A stretch of DNA of 64,000 nt from Mycolicibacterium chitae (GTDB lineage Bacteria; Actinomycetota; Actinomycetes; Mycobacteriales; Mycobacteriaceae): NCBI RefSeq assembly GCF_900637205.1, contig NZ_LR134355.1, forward strand, positions 3,348,001-3,412,000. Direction: 5' to 3'. Within the stretch, counting starts at the first letter, position 1. Every line of letters starts with the position of its first letter. A program made the position numbers and the translations under genes. Positions 36,371 to 46,159 of the stretch are shown one piece after another. The notes under the pieces are model-generated. The model ran no database searches and had not been told where the DNA came from. It saw only the letters and a program-made list of their open reading frames with translations.

Positions 36371-37774
36371 CTACACCCACCAGGTGGACAGTGCCTCCAG
36401 GTGTCGCCGCGACCGATGTTTGGCCATGCTGTCGTCGCCGTCGCGGATGGCCTCGATGATGCGGCCGTGCGCGCGGTACATCTCGGTGGCGTCGGCGGCC
36501 CCCGGCATCGGGTGCATGGTGGGTGTCCAATGCCGGCCGAACAATTCGACGATGATCCGCAGGAAGATGTCGAGCACCCGGTTGCCCGCCAAATCGGCCA
36601 GTTCGGCGTGGAATTCGAGGTCCGTCCAGCCCGCTGCGCGGGGATCGTCGACCGGCACGCCCTGGGGCGGTACGTCGTGGCGGCGGGCCAGAAAGGCGGC
36701 CACGTCGGGATCGTCGCGCCGGGCCACCACCGCGGCGACGTTGTCGACCTCGATGGCCTCCCGCACCAGCGACAGGTCCGCGCGGCTGGGCCGCCGATAG
36801 TCGAGATAGAGCGCGATGGTGTCGACGGCGGCCTCCGGCTGCGGTTCGGTGACGATCAGCCCGCCGCCCGGCCCGCGTCGCATTCGGGCCACGGTGTGGT
36901 ACTCCAGCAGCCGAACCGCCTCGCGCAGAATCGATCTGGACACCCCGTAACGCTGCAGCAGATCTCCCTCGCCGCCGAACACTGTCCCGGTGCGCCAGCC
37001 ATCGGCGGCGATGTCCTCGTGGATCGCCGCGGCCACCGACTCGGCGCGCTTGCCCCGGGCGGCCGCCGCCGGTTCGGCGACCCGGTGGCCGCCGCGTCGG
37101 GGTTGGGCGCGCAGCCATTCGGTGACGGCGCGGACGTGGTCCTCGGTCAGGGTCTTGGCGCGGGTGACATCGCCGGCGGCGACGGCCTCCACGATGGCCC
37201 CGTGGTCGGCCCGCAGCCCGCGGCGCGCCTCGGCCGTCGGGGCGCCCGTGCCGCGCGCGTAGCGGGCGGTCAAGCGGGTGAGCACCTCGACGAACAGCGC
37301 CAGCACCGGGTTGCCGGCCGCCTCCGCGAGGGTGATGTGCAGTTCGCCGCGCTCGGGTTGCTCGGCGGTGGCGGCCAGAGCCGTTCGCAGCGCCGTGATT
37401 TCGGCCTCGTCGACGCGCTCGGCGGCCAGCCCGGCGGCCAGCGGTTCCAGCAGGAGCCGCGCGTCGAACAGTTCGTCGATGGTGGTGCCGACGTACTCCA
37501 GGTAGATGACCATGGCCCGGGTCGCCGGGGCGGCGTCGGGGGTCGTGACGATCAGCCCGCCACCGGGCCCGCGGCGCATCCGGGCCACCTGGTGGTGCTC
37601 GACGAGGCGCACCGCCTCCCGCAGCACCGACCGGCTGACGCCGTACTGCTCCTGCAGGTGCGCCTCGGAACCCAGCGACTCACCGAGCGGCCAGTTCCGG
37701 CGGATGATATCCGCCTCGATGAGGCGCGCGACCTGAGCGGCCCGGCGACCGCCGGCAGGACCGGGGTCCGGCAC
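36371..37774 (-). CDS. GntR/FadR regulator with duplicated wHTH-FCD modules
   Basis: The 467-aa protein contains two complete GntR-FCD units. The first has GVSRSVLREAVRLVEHHQVA and the second GVSRSILREAVRLLEYHTVA, each followed by RMRRGPGGGLIVT and an FCD ligand domain with metal-type His residues (HVRAVTEWL; HLEALSTWW). Normal FadR-type proteins have about 230 aa and act as dimers, so this is a covalent pseudo-dimer. GTG 37774 directly follows the FadE stop. It likely regulates the surrounding lipid genes. Confidence 0.88.
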   Translation of the reverse strand: MPDPGPAGGRRAAQVARLIEADIIRRNWPLGESLGSEAHLQEQYGVSRSVLREAVRLVEHHQVARMRRGPGGGLIVTTPDAAPATRAMVIYLEYVGTTIDELFDARLLLEPLAAGLAAERVDEAEITALRTALAATAEQPERGELHITLAEAAGNPVLALFVEVLTRLTARYARGTGAPTAEARRGLRADHGAIVEAVAAGDVTRAKTLTEDHVRAVTEWLRAQPRRGGHRVAEPAAAARGKRAESVAAAIHEDIAADGWRTGTVFGGEGDLLQRYGVSRSILREAVRLLEYHTVARMRRGPGGGLIVTEPQPEAAVDTIALYLDYRRPSRADLSLVREAIEVDNVAAVVARRDDPDVAAFLARRHDVPPQGVPVDDPRAAGWTDLEFHAELADLAGNRVLDIFLRIIVELFGRHWTPTMHPMPGAADATEMYRAHGRIIEAIRDGDDSMAKHRSRRHLEALSTWWV

Positions 37775-39940
37775 CTACTTGATCAGCGGATCGCGCGGCA
37801 TCCCCAGGATCCGCTCCGCGATCTGGTTGCGGGTGACCTCCGAGGTGCCGCCGGCGATGGCCATTCCGCGGGCGCCCATGGCCAACTGGGCCACCAGCGC
37901 GGTCGGCCCGTCCAGCAGGGCGAGGTCCGCGCCGGAGAGCGCACCGGCGATCCCGGCGTACTCGCCCATGTGCTCGGCGAGCTTGAGCTTGGTGATGTTG
38001 CCCTCGGGCCCGGGCCCGGCGCCCTCGATGCTGCGCACGGCCCGCCGCAGGTTCAGCAGCCGGATCGCATGGTCGTCGGCCAGGTAGTTGCCGGCCCGGA
38101 TCTTGGCCCCGGCCACCCGATCTCCGTACTCGGTCACCATCGGGATCACCGTTTCGGGTTTGATGCCGGCGATTCCGGCGCCGCCGCCGATGCTCACCCG
38201 CTCGTTACCCAGCGTCGCGCGCGCGACCGTCCAGCCGGTGTTGGGCTCGCCCACCACATCCTCGTCGGGGACGAAGACGTCGTTGAAGAACACCTCGTTG
38301 AACTCCGAGCCGCCGCTGATCATCCGCAGCGGCCGGACCTCGACGCCGGGGGCCTTCATGTCGATGATCACCGTCGTGATGCCGGCGTGCTTGGGCACAT
38401 CGGGGTCGGTGCGCACGGTGGCCAGGCCGCGGCGGCAGTAGTGCGCCCCGCTGGTCCACACCTTCTGCCCGTTGATCTTCCAACCGCCGTCGACGCGGAC
38501 CGCGCGGGTCTTGACCGCCGCGGCGTCCGAACCGGCGTCCGGCTCGGAGAACAGCTGGCACCAGATCTCGTCGCGGCGCAGCGCCTTCTCGACGAATCGT
38601 TCGATCTGCGAGTCGGTTCCGTGCTGGATGAGGGTCAGGATCACCCAACCGGTGATGCCGTAGTCGGGTCCCTTGACGCCGGCGGCGCGGAACTCCTCGT
38701 CGATCACCAATTGTTCGACGGCGTCGGCGGCGCGGCCCCACGGCTTGGGCCAGTGCGGCATGACGTAGCCGGTGGCGATCAGCCGGTCCAACCGGTCCGC
38801 CTCGTCGAGCTTGGCGAGTTCGGCGGCGTCGGCGCGCACGCTGACCCGCAGTTCCTCGGCCTCGGCCGGCAGGTCCAGGCTGTTGGCGCGGCGCACCCCG
38901 TCGGCGGTGAGGTCGAAGACGTCCGCCGAGGGCGCGTCACCGCCCAGCGCCGCCCGCAGGGTCATCGCCCGCCGCAGGTGCAGGTGCGCATCGTGTTCCC
39001 AGGTGAAGCCGATCCCGCCGTGCACCTGGATGTTCAACTCCGCGTTGCGGACATAGGCGGCAAACGCCGAGACCGCCGAGGCGGCGGCCATCAGCGCGAA
39101 CTCCTGCTCGGAATCCTGTTGCGCGCGTGCGGCATCCCACACCAGGGCCACCGCGGATTCGGCGGCCACCGCCATGTTCGCGCAGTGGTGCTTGACGGCC
39201 TGGAACGTGGCGATGGTCCGGCCGAACTGCTGGCGGACCTTGGCGTATTCCACCGCGCTGTCCACGCAGTCCCCGGCACCACCGACGGCCTCGGCGGCGA
39301 ACAGGGCCCGCGCGTGGGCCAGCGCCGCACCGCGCGCCCCGGTGAGGATGTCTTCGGCGCCGACCGACACGCCCTCGAGGCGCACCCGGCCGGAGCGGCG
39401 GGTGGGATCCAGATTGTCCGGAACCTCCACGTCGACCCCGGCACGGTCACGCTCCACGATCAGCACGTCGTCGCCGGCGACCAGCAGCAGCAGATCGGCG
39501 AGGCCGGCGCCGAGCACCACGCCGGCGTTGCCCTGGGCCGTGGTGCCCTCGACCGTGACCGCGCCGCCCAGACCGACGGCGGCCGTGACCGATCCGTCGA
39601 TGAGGCCGGGCAGCAGCCGCGCCTTCTGCTCGGCGCTGCCGGCCCGGTCGATCACCGCCGAGGCCACCACGGTGGGGACGAAGGGACCCGGGGCCACGGC
39701 GCGGCCCAGTTCCTCGATGACGACGACGAGTTCGGGCAGACCGAACCCGGAGCCGCCGTGCTCCTCGCCGATGTGCAGGCCCAGCCAGCCGAGGTCGGCC
39801 AGCTCGGACCAGAACGCCGGACGTGCCTCCTCCGGAGCGTCCAGCAGTTCCCGGGCGGCGGCCCGGGCCTTCTGCGCGGTGAGGAACCCGCGGGCAACCC
39901 CGGCGAGCTCACGATGGTCGTCGGTCAGCGCAATGCCCAC
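37775..39940 (-). CDS. fused two-domain acyl-CoA dehydrogenase (FadE6-like)
   Basis: A 721-aa protein with two acyl-CoA dehydrogenase modules. The N-terminal one has IQVHGGIGFTWEHD; the C-terminal one has LFSEPDAGSD, INGQKVWTSGA and AGGTSEVTRNQIAERILGMP. The length matches M. tuberculosis FadE6 (731 aa). It oxidises a fatty or branched acyl-CoA; substrate unknown. It follows the HSD10-like gene by 49 nt. Confidence 0.88.
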   Translation of the reverse strand: MGIALTDDHRELAGVARGFLTAQKARAAARELLDAPEEARPAFWSELADLGWLGLHIGEEHGGSGFGLPELVVVIEELGRAVAPGPFVPTVVASAVIDRAGSAEQKARLLPGLIDGSVTAAVGLGGAVTVEGTTAQGNAGVVLGAGLADLLLLVAGDDVLIVERDRAGVDVEVPDNLDPTRRSGRVRLEGVSVGAEDILTGARGAALAHARALFAAEAVGGAGDCVDSAVEYAKVRQQFGRTIATFQAVKHHCANMAVAAESAVALVWDAARAQQDSEQEFALMAAASAVSAFAAYVRNAELNIQVHGGIGFTWEHDAHLHLRRAMTLRAALGGDAPSADVFDLTADGVRRANSLDLPAEAEELRVSVRADAAELAKLDEADRLDRLIATGYVMPHWPKPWGRAADAVEQLVIDEEFRAAGVKGPDYGITGWVILTLIQHGTDSQIERFVEKALRRDEIWCQLFSEPDAGSDAAAVKTRAVRVDGGWKINGQKVWTSGAHYCRRGLATVRTDPDVPKHAGITTVIIDMKAPGVEVRPLRMISGGSEFNEVFFNDVFVPDEDVVGEPNTGWTVARATLGNERVSIGGGAGIAGIKPETVIPMVTEYGDRVAGAKIRAGNYLADDHAIRLLNLRRAVRSIEGAGPGPEGNITKLKLAEHMGEYAGIAGALSGADLALLDGPTALVAQLAMGARGMAIAGGTSEVTRNQIAERILGMPRDPLIK

Positions 39941-39989
39941 GGGTTCTCCTCAGCGTCGGTTTATCAGTGCACTCTATTGCAGAGCGCGA

Positions 39990-40748
39990 CTACTTCGGGG
40001 CGAACCGCTGACCCGCATCCAGCCGCAGGCACTGGCCGTTGAGCATCGGGTTCTCGACGATGGCGGTGACCAGCTTGCCGTATTCCTCGGGGCGGCCGAG
40101 CCGCTTCGGGAACGCCGCATCCTTGGTCAGCGCGGTGGCGAATTCGTCCGGGATGCCCTTGGTCAGGCCGGTCGCGAACAGGCTCGGCGCGATGGCGAGC
40201 ACCCGCACGCCCACCGAGCCCAGGTCGCGGGCCATGGTCAGGCACATGCCGGCGATGCCGGCCTTGGCCGCGGTGTAGGCCACCTGGCCGATCTGGCCCT
40301 CGAACGCCGCGATGGAGGCGGTGTTGATGATGACGCCGCGCTCCTCGTCCTCGGGCTCATTTTTGGCCATGTGCTCGGCCGCCAACCGGCTGATGTTGAA
40401 GGTCGCGATGAGGTTCAGATCGATGGTCTTGCGGAAGGTGTCCAGGCTGTGGACGCCCTTCTTGCCCAGCGTCCGCTCGCCCACGCCGCCACCGGCGGTG
40501 GTGACGATGACGTGCAGGCCACCCAGGTCGCCGACGGCCTGGGCGAGCGCGGCCTCGGTGCCCTCGAAGTCGGTGACGTCCACCGCGTAGAACTTGCCGC
40601 CCAGCTGCTCGGCGACGTCCTTGCCGTCCGAGCCCTCGCGGTCCAGGATCGCCACGTCGGCGCCCTTGGCCTTGAGCAGCTCGGCCGAGGCACGCCCCAT
40701 ACCCGATGCGCCGCCGACGACGATGGCCTTCTTGCCGTTGATCTCCAT
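39990..40748 (-). CDS. SDR, 3-hydroxyacyl-CoA dehydrogenase type 2 (HSD10)-like
   Basis: A 252-aa SDR with VGGASGMGRA, a long insert near EPEDEERGVIINTASIAAFE and catalytic YTAAK, as in the HSD10/17-beta-HSD family. ATG 40748 has GGGAGG upstream; the longer open frame upstream overlaps the divergent ligB promoter. It is the first gene of a minus-strand run to 33451. Confidence 0.9.
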   Translation of the reverse strand: MEINGKKAIVVGGASGMGRASAELLKAKGADVAILDREGSDGKDVAEQLGGKFYAVDVTDFEGTEAALAQAVGDLGGLHVIVTTAGGGVGERTLGKKGVHSLDTFRKTIDLNLIATFNISRLAAEHMAKNEPEDEERGVIINTASIAAFEGQIGQVAYTAAKAGIAGMCLTMARDLGSVGVRVLAIAPSLFATGLTKGIPDEFATALTKDAAFPKRLGRPEEYGKLVTAIVENPMLNGQCLRLDAGQRFAPK

Positions 40749-40874
40749 GCACTGCCTCCCTAGAAAACCTGGTTTCGTTACAAAGTTAGCGACCCGTGTC
40801 ACGGTACGGCACGCGGGGTCGAGAATTGAGTGTCCGGATCTCGCGGTGTCGGTCCCGTGTGCCACCGTGGACGC

Positions 40875-42428
40875 ATGCGGTTGATCGACGTCGCCACCGC
40901 CTCCGCCGAGGTGGGCGCCTCGTCGTCCCGGACGGCGAAGATCAACCGGATCGCCGCGCTGCTGTCGACCGGCGCCGCCGACGGTGATCCGGACGGGGCC
41001 GCACAGCGGGTCGCCACCGTGGTGTCCTGGCTGTCGGGGGACCTGCCGCAACGCCAGATCGGGGTCGGCTGGGCGGCGCTGCGGTCCCTGCCGGCCCCCG
41101 CGGACCGGCCCAGCCACACCGTCGCGGGCGTCGACGCCGCGTTCAGCGAGATCGGCGCCATCGCCGGCAAGGGATCGGCCGCGCACCGGGCGGCCCGGGT
41201 CGCGGCGCTGTTCGCGGCGGCCACCGACGTCGAGCAGCGGTTCCTCCGGCGACTACTCTCCGGCGAACTGCGCCAGGGTGCGCTCGGCGGCGTCATGGCC
41301 GAAGCGGTGGCCAAGGCCGCCGGTCTGCCGCCGGCCGACATCCGCCGCTCCGCGATGCTCGCCGGCAACCTGCCCGCGGTCGCCGCCGCGGCGCTGACCG
41401 GCGGTGCCGCCGCGGTCGCGGAGTTCCGCCTGCGGGTCAGCCAACCCGTGTCGCCGATGCTGGCCCAGACCGCCGCCGCCGTCGGCGACGCGCTCGAACG
41501 GTTCGGCGGGACGGCGATTTTCGAGCCCAAGCTGGACGGCGCCCGGGTCCAGATCCACCGCGACGGCGACGCGGTCACCGTGTACACCCGCAGCCTCGAC
41601 GACGTCACCGCGCGCCTACCCGAGGTGGTCGCCGCCACCCTGGCCCTGCCGGTACGGACCCTGATCGCCGACGGCGAGGCCATCGCGTTACGCCCCGACG
41701 GCCGCCCGCACCGCTTCCAGGTGACCGCCTCGCGGTTCAGCCGCCGCACCGACAGCGCGGCCGCGGCTGCCGCCCAACACCTTTCGGTGTTCTTCTTCGA
41801 TCTGCTACACGTCGACGGCACCGACCTCATCGACGCCCCCACCGCCCAGCGCCTGGCCGCGCTCGATGACCTGATCCCCGCGGCGCAACGGATGGACCGG
41901 TTGCACACCTCGGATCCGGCTACCGCCCAAGGCTTTCTGGCGGCCACGCTGAGCGCCGGTCACGAGGGCGTGATGGCCAAGTCGCCCGACGCGCCGTACG
42001 AGGCCGGCCGGCGGGGCGCCGGCTGGTTGAAGGTCAAACCCGTGCACACCCTGGACCTGGTGGTGCTCGCCGTCGAGTGGGGATCCGGGCGGCGCACCGG
42101 CAAGCTGTCCAACATCCATCTGGGCGCCCGCGACCCCGCCGGCGGCGGCTTCGTGATGTTGGGCAAGACGTTCAAAGGGATGACCGACGCGATACTCGAG
42201 TGGCAGACCGCCCGGTTCCTGGAACTTGCCGACGGCCCAACCGACGGCTACGTGGTCCGCGTACGACCCGAGCAAGTGGTCGAAATCGCCTTCGACGGCG
42301 TGCAGAAGTCCAGTCGCTACCCCGCCGGGATGGCCCTGCGCTTCGCGCGGGTGCTGCGCTACCGCGACGACAAACCGCCGGCCGAGGCCGACACCGTCGA
42401 GGCCGTGCGCACGATCTTCGACACCTGA
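40875..42428 (+). CDS. ligB: ATP-dependent DNA ligase LigB
   Basis: A 517-aa ATP-dependent ligase: N-terminal helical domain, the adenylation motif [12 protein letters not shown] with catalytic Lys, [20 protein letters not shown] motif IV (HEGVMAKSP) and WLKVKP motif V. It matches the mycobacterial LigB (about 507 aa). ATG 40875 is preferred to a start 15 codons upstream because MRLIDVA aligns with the family. Confidence 0.9.
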   Translation: MRLIDVATASAEVGASSSRTAKINRIAALLSTGAADGDPDGAAQRVATVVSWLSGDLPQRQIGVGWAALRSLPAPADRPSHTVAGVDAAFSEIGAIAGKGSAAHRAARVAALFAAATDVEQRFLRRLLSGELRQGALGGVMAEAVAKAAGLPPADIRRSAMLAGNLPAVAAAALTGGAAAVAEFRLRVSQPVSPMLAQTAAAVGDALERFGGTAIFEPKLDGARVQIHRDGDAVTVYTRSLDDVTARLPEVVAATLALPVRTLIADGEAIALRPDGRPHRFQVTASRFSRRTDSAAAAAAQHLSVFFFDLLHVDGTDLIDAPTAQRLAALDDLIPAAQRMDRLHTSDPATAQGFLAATLSAGHEGVMAKSPDAPYEAGRRGAGWLKVKPVHTLDLVVLAVEWGSGRRTGKLSNIHLGARDPAGGGFVMLGKTFKGMTDAILEWQTARFLELADGPTDGYVVRVRPEQVVEIAFDGVQKSSRYPAGMALRFARVLRYRDDKPPAEADTVEAVRTIFDT

Positions 42429-42507
42429 GCCGGAAGTCTCACGATGGGGCCGCTGTGATGACACGATCAACGCAGACGTCAACGTAGATCATCGGAAGGC
42501 TCACCAC

Positions 42508-44799
42508 GTGGCAACCCCTGCCGCCGCGCCCTCGGAACGCATCGAGGAGACCGCCGGCGATATCACCTACATACGTACCGAGAAGGACCTTCCTCCGGTC
42601 GCGATCATCGACCGCTCCCCCATCACCACCAGGCACAAGCTGATCTTCGCGGCCATCGCCCTCCTGGGCGCGTGCGCGTGGGTGGTCATCGCGTTCCTGC
42701 GCGGTGAGACCGTCAACGCGGTCTGGTTCGTGATCGCGGCCATCTGCACCTACGTGCTGGGCTACCGGTTCTACGCGCGGCTCATCGAGATGAAGATCGT
42801 CAAACCGCGGGATTCAGACGCCACCCCGGCCGAGATCTTCGAGAACGGCACCGATTACATGCCGACCGACCGGCGGGTGCTGTTCGGTCATCACTTCGCC
42901 GCGATCGCCGGCGCCGGGCCGCTCGTGGGTCCGGTGCTGGCCACCCAGATGGGCTTTTTGCCCGGTGCGATCTGGATCATCATCGGCGCGGTGGTGGCCG
43001 GCTGCGTGCAGGACTATCTGGTGCTGGCCATCTCGACGCGCCGGCGCGGCCGCTCCCTGGGACAGATGGCGCGCGACGAACTCGGCACCGTGGGCGGGGT
43101 CGCCGCCATCGTCGGCGTCCTGGTCATCATGGTCATCCTGCTCGCGGTGCTGGCACTAGTGGTGGTCAACGCCCTGGCCGAAAGCCCGTGGGGCGTCTTC
43201 TCCATCGCGATGACCATCCCGATCGCCATCTTCATGGGCCTGTACCTCCGCTTCCTGCGACCGGGCCGGGTCTCCGAGGTCTCCGTGATCGGTGTGGTGC
43301 TGCTGCTGTTGGCCGTGGCCTCCGGTGGCTGGGTCGCCGAAACATCGTGGGGTGCAGACTGGTTCACCCTGTCCAAGGTGACGCTGTCGTGGTGTCTGAT
43401 CATCTACGGGCTGGCCGCATCCGTGCTGCCGGTCTGGTTCCTGCTGGCCCCGCGCGACTACCTGTCGACGTTCATGAAGGTGGGCACGATCGCGCTGCTG
43501 GCGGTGGGCATCCTGCTGGCCCGGCCGATCATGGAGGCGCCGGCCATCTCGCAGTTCGCCACCCGCGGCGACGGGCCGGTGTTCGCCGGTGCGCTCTTCC
43601 CGTTCCTGTTCATCACCATCGCCTGCGGTGCGCTGTCGGGATTCCATTCGCTGATCGCCTCCGGCACCACCCCGAAGCTGCTGGAGAAGGAAAGCCAGAT
43701 GCGGCTGATCGGCTACGGCGGCATGCTGACCGAGTCGTTCGTCGCGATCATGGCGCTGATCACCGCCTCGATCCTCAACCAGCATCTCTACTTCGTGATG
43801 AACGCGCCCGCCGCCGCCACCGGCGGGGCCGCGGAATCGGCAGCCGACTACGTCAACAACCTCGGCCTGTCCGGCCCACCCATCACCGCCGACGAGATCA
43901 ACGCCGCGGCCGAGAGCGTCGGCGAGGCCTCGATCATCTCCCGCACCGGCGGTGCGCCGACCCTGGCGTTCGGCATGTCCGAGGTCCTGCAGGTGTTCGG
44001 CGGCCCGAACCTCAAGGCGTTCTGGTACCACTTCGCGATCATGTTCGAGGCGTTGTTCATCCTGACGACCGTCGACGCGGGTACCCGGGTGGCCCGCTTC
44101 ATGCTCTCCGACGGGCTGGGCAACCTCGGCGGACCGATGCGCAAGCTGCGCGACCCGAGCTGGCGGGTGGGCGCGTGGACCTGCAGCGTGATCGTCGTGG
44201 CGGCCTGGGGCTCCATCCTGCTGATGGGTGTCACCGACCCGCTGGGCGGGATCAACACGCTATTCCCGCTGTTCGGTATCGCCAACCAGTTGTTGGCCGC
44301 CATCGCGTTGACCGTGGTGACCGTGGTCGTGATCAAGAAGGGTCATTTGAAGTGGGCGTGGATACCGGGGCTACCGCTGCTGTGGGACCTGATCGTCACG
44401 ATGACCGCGTCGTGGCAGAAGATCTTCTCCGGGGACCCCAAAGTGGGCTACTGGACCCAACATGCACAGTATGTGGCGGCCAAGGCCGCCGGTGAGTCCA
44501 GTTTCGGGGCGGCCAAGACGCCCGACGAGATCGACGCGGTGATCCGCAACACCTTCATCCAGGGCACCTTCTCCATTGTGTTCGCGGTGTTGGTGCTCAT
44601 CGTGGTCGCCGCCGGGGTGGTCGTCGCGCTGCAGTCCATCCGCGGCCGCGGCCGTCCGCTGACCGAGGACGACCCGGTGCCGTCCCGGATCTTCGCTCCC
44701 GCCGGGATGATCCCCACCGCCGCCGAGAAGGAGGTGCAGAAGCAATGGGACGCGTTACCGAAGGACTCCGTCACTTCCGTTGGTACTGGGCATCATTGA
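42508..44799 (+). CDS. cstA: CstA pyruvate/peptide transporter
   Basis: A 763-aa membrane protein with about 16-18 transmembrane segments and the family motifs FGHHFAAIAGAGPLVGP and TVDAGTRVARF. CstA proteins import pyruvate or peptides under carbon limitation. The start GTG follows GGAAGG; the frame is open upstream into ligB. It overlaps the ybdD-like gene by 55 nt, which suggests coupled translation. Confidence 0.95.
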   Translation: MATPAAAPSERIEETAGDITYIRTEKDLPPVAIIDRSPITTRHKLIFAAIALLGACAWVVIAFLRGETVNAVWFVIAAICTYVLGYRFYARLIEMKIVKPRDSDATPAEIFENGTDYMPTDRRVLFGHHFAAIAGAGPLVGPVLATQMGFLPGAIWIIIGAVVAGCVQDYLVLAISTRRRGRSLGQMARDELGTVGGVAAIVGVLVIMVILLAVLALVVVNALAESPWGVFSIAMTIPIAIFMGLYLRFLRPGRVSEVSVIGVVLLLLAVASGGWVAETSWGADWFTLSKVTLSWCLIIYGLAASVLPVWFLLAPRDYLSTFMKVGTIALLAVGILLARPIMEAPAISQFATRGDGPVFAGALFPFLFITIACGALSGFHSLIASGTTPKLLEKESQMRLIGYGGMLTESFVAIMALITASILNQHLYFVMNAPAAATGGAAESAADYVNNLGLSGPPITADEINAAAESVGEASIISRTGGAPTLAFGMSEVLQVFGGPNLKAFWYHFAIMFEALFILTTVDAGTRVARFMLSDGLGNLGGPMRKLRDPSWRVGAWTCSVIVVAAWGSILLMGVTDPLGGINTLFPLFGIANQLLAAIALTVVTVVVIKKGHLKWAWIPGLPLLWDLIVTMTASWQKIFSGDPKVGYWTQHAQYVAAKAAGESSFGAAKTPDEIDAVIRNTFIQGTFSIVFAVLVLIVVAAGVVVALQSIRGRGRPLTEDDPVPSRIFAPAGMIPTAAEKEVQKQWDALPKDSVTSVGTGHH

Positions 44800-44936
44800 T
44801 GGGCGATAACCACTACCAGCGCTACGTGGAGCACCGCCGGCGCAAACATCCGGACCAACCGGTGTGCTCCGAGCGCGAGTACTGGCGGATGCGACACGCC
44901 GCCAGCGACGCCAACCCGGGCGCCCGCTGCTGCTGA
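44745..44936 (+). CDS. YbdD/YjiX-family small protein
   Basis: A 63-aa protein with the family features YVEHRRRKHPDQP, EREYWRMRH and the C-terminal NPGARCC. YbdD-type proteins are partners of CstA-family transporters and are needed for their activity. It starts inside the cstA 3' end. Confidence 0.9.
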   Translation: MGRVTEGLRHFRWYWASLMGDNHYQRYVEHRRRKHPDQPVCSEREYWRMRHAASDANPGARCC

Positions 44937-44940
44937 GCCG

Positions 44941-45942
44941 ATGAGCCAGGACGGGGGCGCGCAGTCGACCAGCGTCGGATATCCGCTGGCCACCTACCGC
45001 TACGTCCGGTTGGCGCTGGTGGCCGTCGTGGCCGGCCTACTGGCCTCAATCACACTGACGGCCGTGCCGCAGAACTGCTGGCAGACCTCCCTGAGCGCGT
45101 TCTACTTCACGCTCAGCCACGCGGTGTTCGTCGGCGCGCTGTGTGCGACCGGCGTGTGCCTGATCGTCTACAAGGGACTCACCCGGCCCGAGGACATCCT
45201 GCTGAACTACGCCGGCTTCCTCGCGTTCGTCGTCGCTCTGGTCCCGACCCACAGTCCGGTCCACAATCCCAAGGACCCCACCTCCAGTTGCGGCCTGTGG
45301 CTGCCGACCAACGACGACGCCACCGCCGCGGTGGGCAACAACATCACCGCGGTGCTGGCCGGCGCCGCCGTGGGCATCGCGGCCTACCTGGTGGTCCGGG
45401 CGACGGCCGGACCACCACCGAGATCCGATCTCGACGCCGAGGCGGGCCCCGCCGACGACGAGCGACCACGTGGCGCCGCGGCGAAGGTGGCCAACCTCAT
45501 CCTCGAGTGGATCCAGGTCATCGCGCCGCTGGCCACGGCCGCGACGCTGGCCGCCGGGCTGCTGTGGTTCCTGTTCGACCGTGAGTCCTTCCTCGCCGAT
45601 GCGCACTCCGCGGCGGCCATCGCCATGTTCAGCGGCGTCATCGCGGTGGTCGTGCTCTACGCCTGCTACTCCGTTCAGCACTTCTGCCATTGCCGCGCCC
45701 GTGGCCGATTTGCTGTGGCGTACATCACCATTGCCGTCGCCATGACCGTCACGTTGATCGTCGTCGGCGTGCTGCACGTGCACCTGCGGACCTGGAATCA
45801 CGGCATCCTGGCCCTGGAGATCGCGCTGATCGTGGAGTTCGCCGCGTTCTGGCTGCTGCAGACCCTGGATTCCTGGAACGGCACCTACCGCCCGGTGGTT
45901 CCCCCACCTGGGCTGCGGCCTCCCGCGGCGCGGACGGACTGA
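44941..45942 (+). CDS. uncharacterised integral membrane protein
   Basis: A 333-aa protein with about seven or eight hydrophobic segments. A soluble linker near 155-185 contains acidic residues (DLDAEAGPADDERP). A conserved-looking loop NPKDPTSSCGLWLP lies outside. No transporter or enzyme family is recognised. It follows the ybdD-like gene by 4 nt, so it could be a third component of the CstA system or unrelated. Confidence 0.7.
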   Translation: MSQDGGAQSTSVGYPLATYRYVRLALVAVVAGLLASITLTAVPQNCWQTSLSAFYFTLSHAVFVGALCATGVCLIVYKGLTRPEDILLNYAGFLAFVVALVPTHSPVHNPKDPTSSCGLWLPTNDDATAAVGNNITAVLAGAAVGIAAYLVVRATAGPPPRSDLDAEAGPADDERPRGAAAKVANLILEWIQVIAPLATAATLAAGLLWFLFDRESFLADAHSAAAIAMFSGVIAVVVLYACYSVQHFCHCRARGRFAVAYITIAVAMTVTLIVVGVLHVHLRTWNHGILALEIALIVEFAAFWLLQTLDSWNGTYRPVVPPPGLRPPAARTD

Positions 45943-46010
45943 ACGTGCGTTATGCTGGGTCCAACGCCGACGCGCAGTATCCGTCGGTACGTCGTGAAAT
46001 CTTCTGGGAA

Positions 46011-46029
46011 CTCACCGCATATCGGTGAG
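46011..46029 (+). promoter_or_regulatory. hairpin in the leader of the DEAD-box helicase gene
   Basis: CTCACCG and CGGTGAG form a 7-bp stem with a 5-nt loop, about 130 nt upstream of the helicase start, in the 217-bp gap after the membrane protein. No T-run follows. It may be a leader structure; function unknown. Confidence 0.35.
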
Positions 46030-46159
46030 CAGCACCGCCCACACGAACAGTTCTCGCGGCGATCGATTTTGCCCACCGGCAATCTCGCCACTACGTCTGC
46101 CACTGCTGCGGCTGCTGTCGCGCGCACTGACAACGACGCCTGAAAGGCAACACTTTTCT

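Noticed and set aside
36401..40042. A 1213-codon open frame on the plus strand.
   Set aside because: It is antisense to the GntR and FadE genes, which have clear family motifs. Its composition (His/Arg/Gly-rich) is the usual shadow in high-GC DNA.
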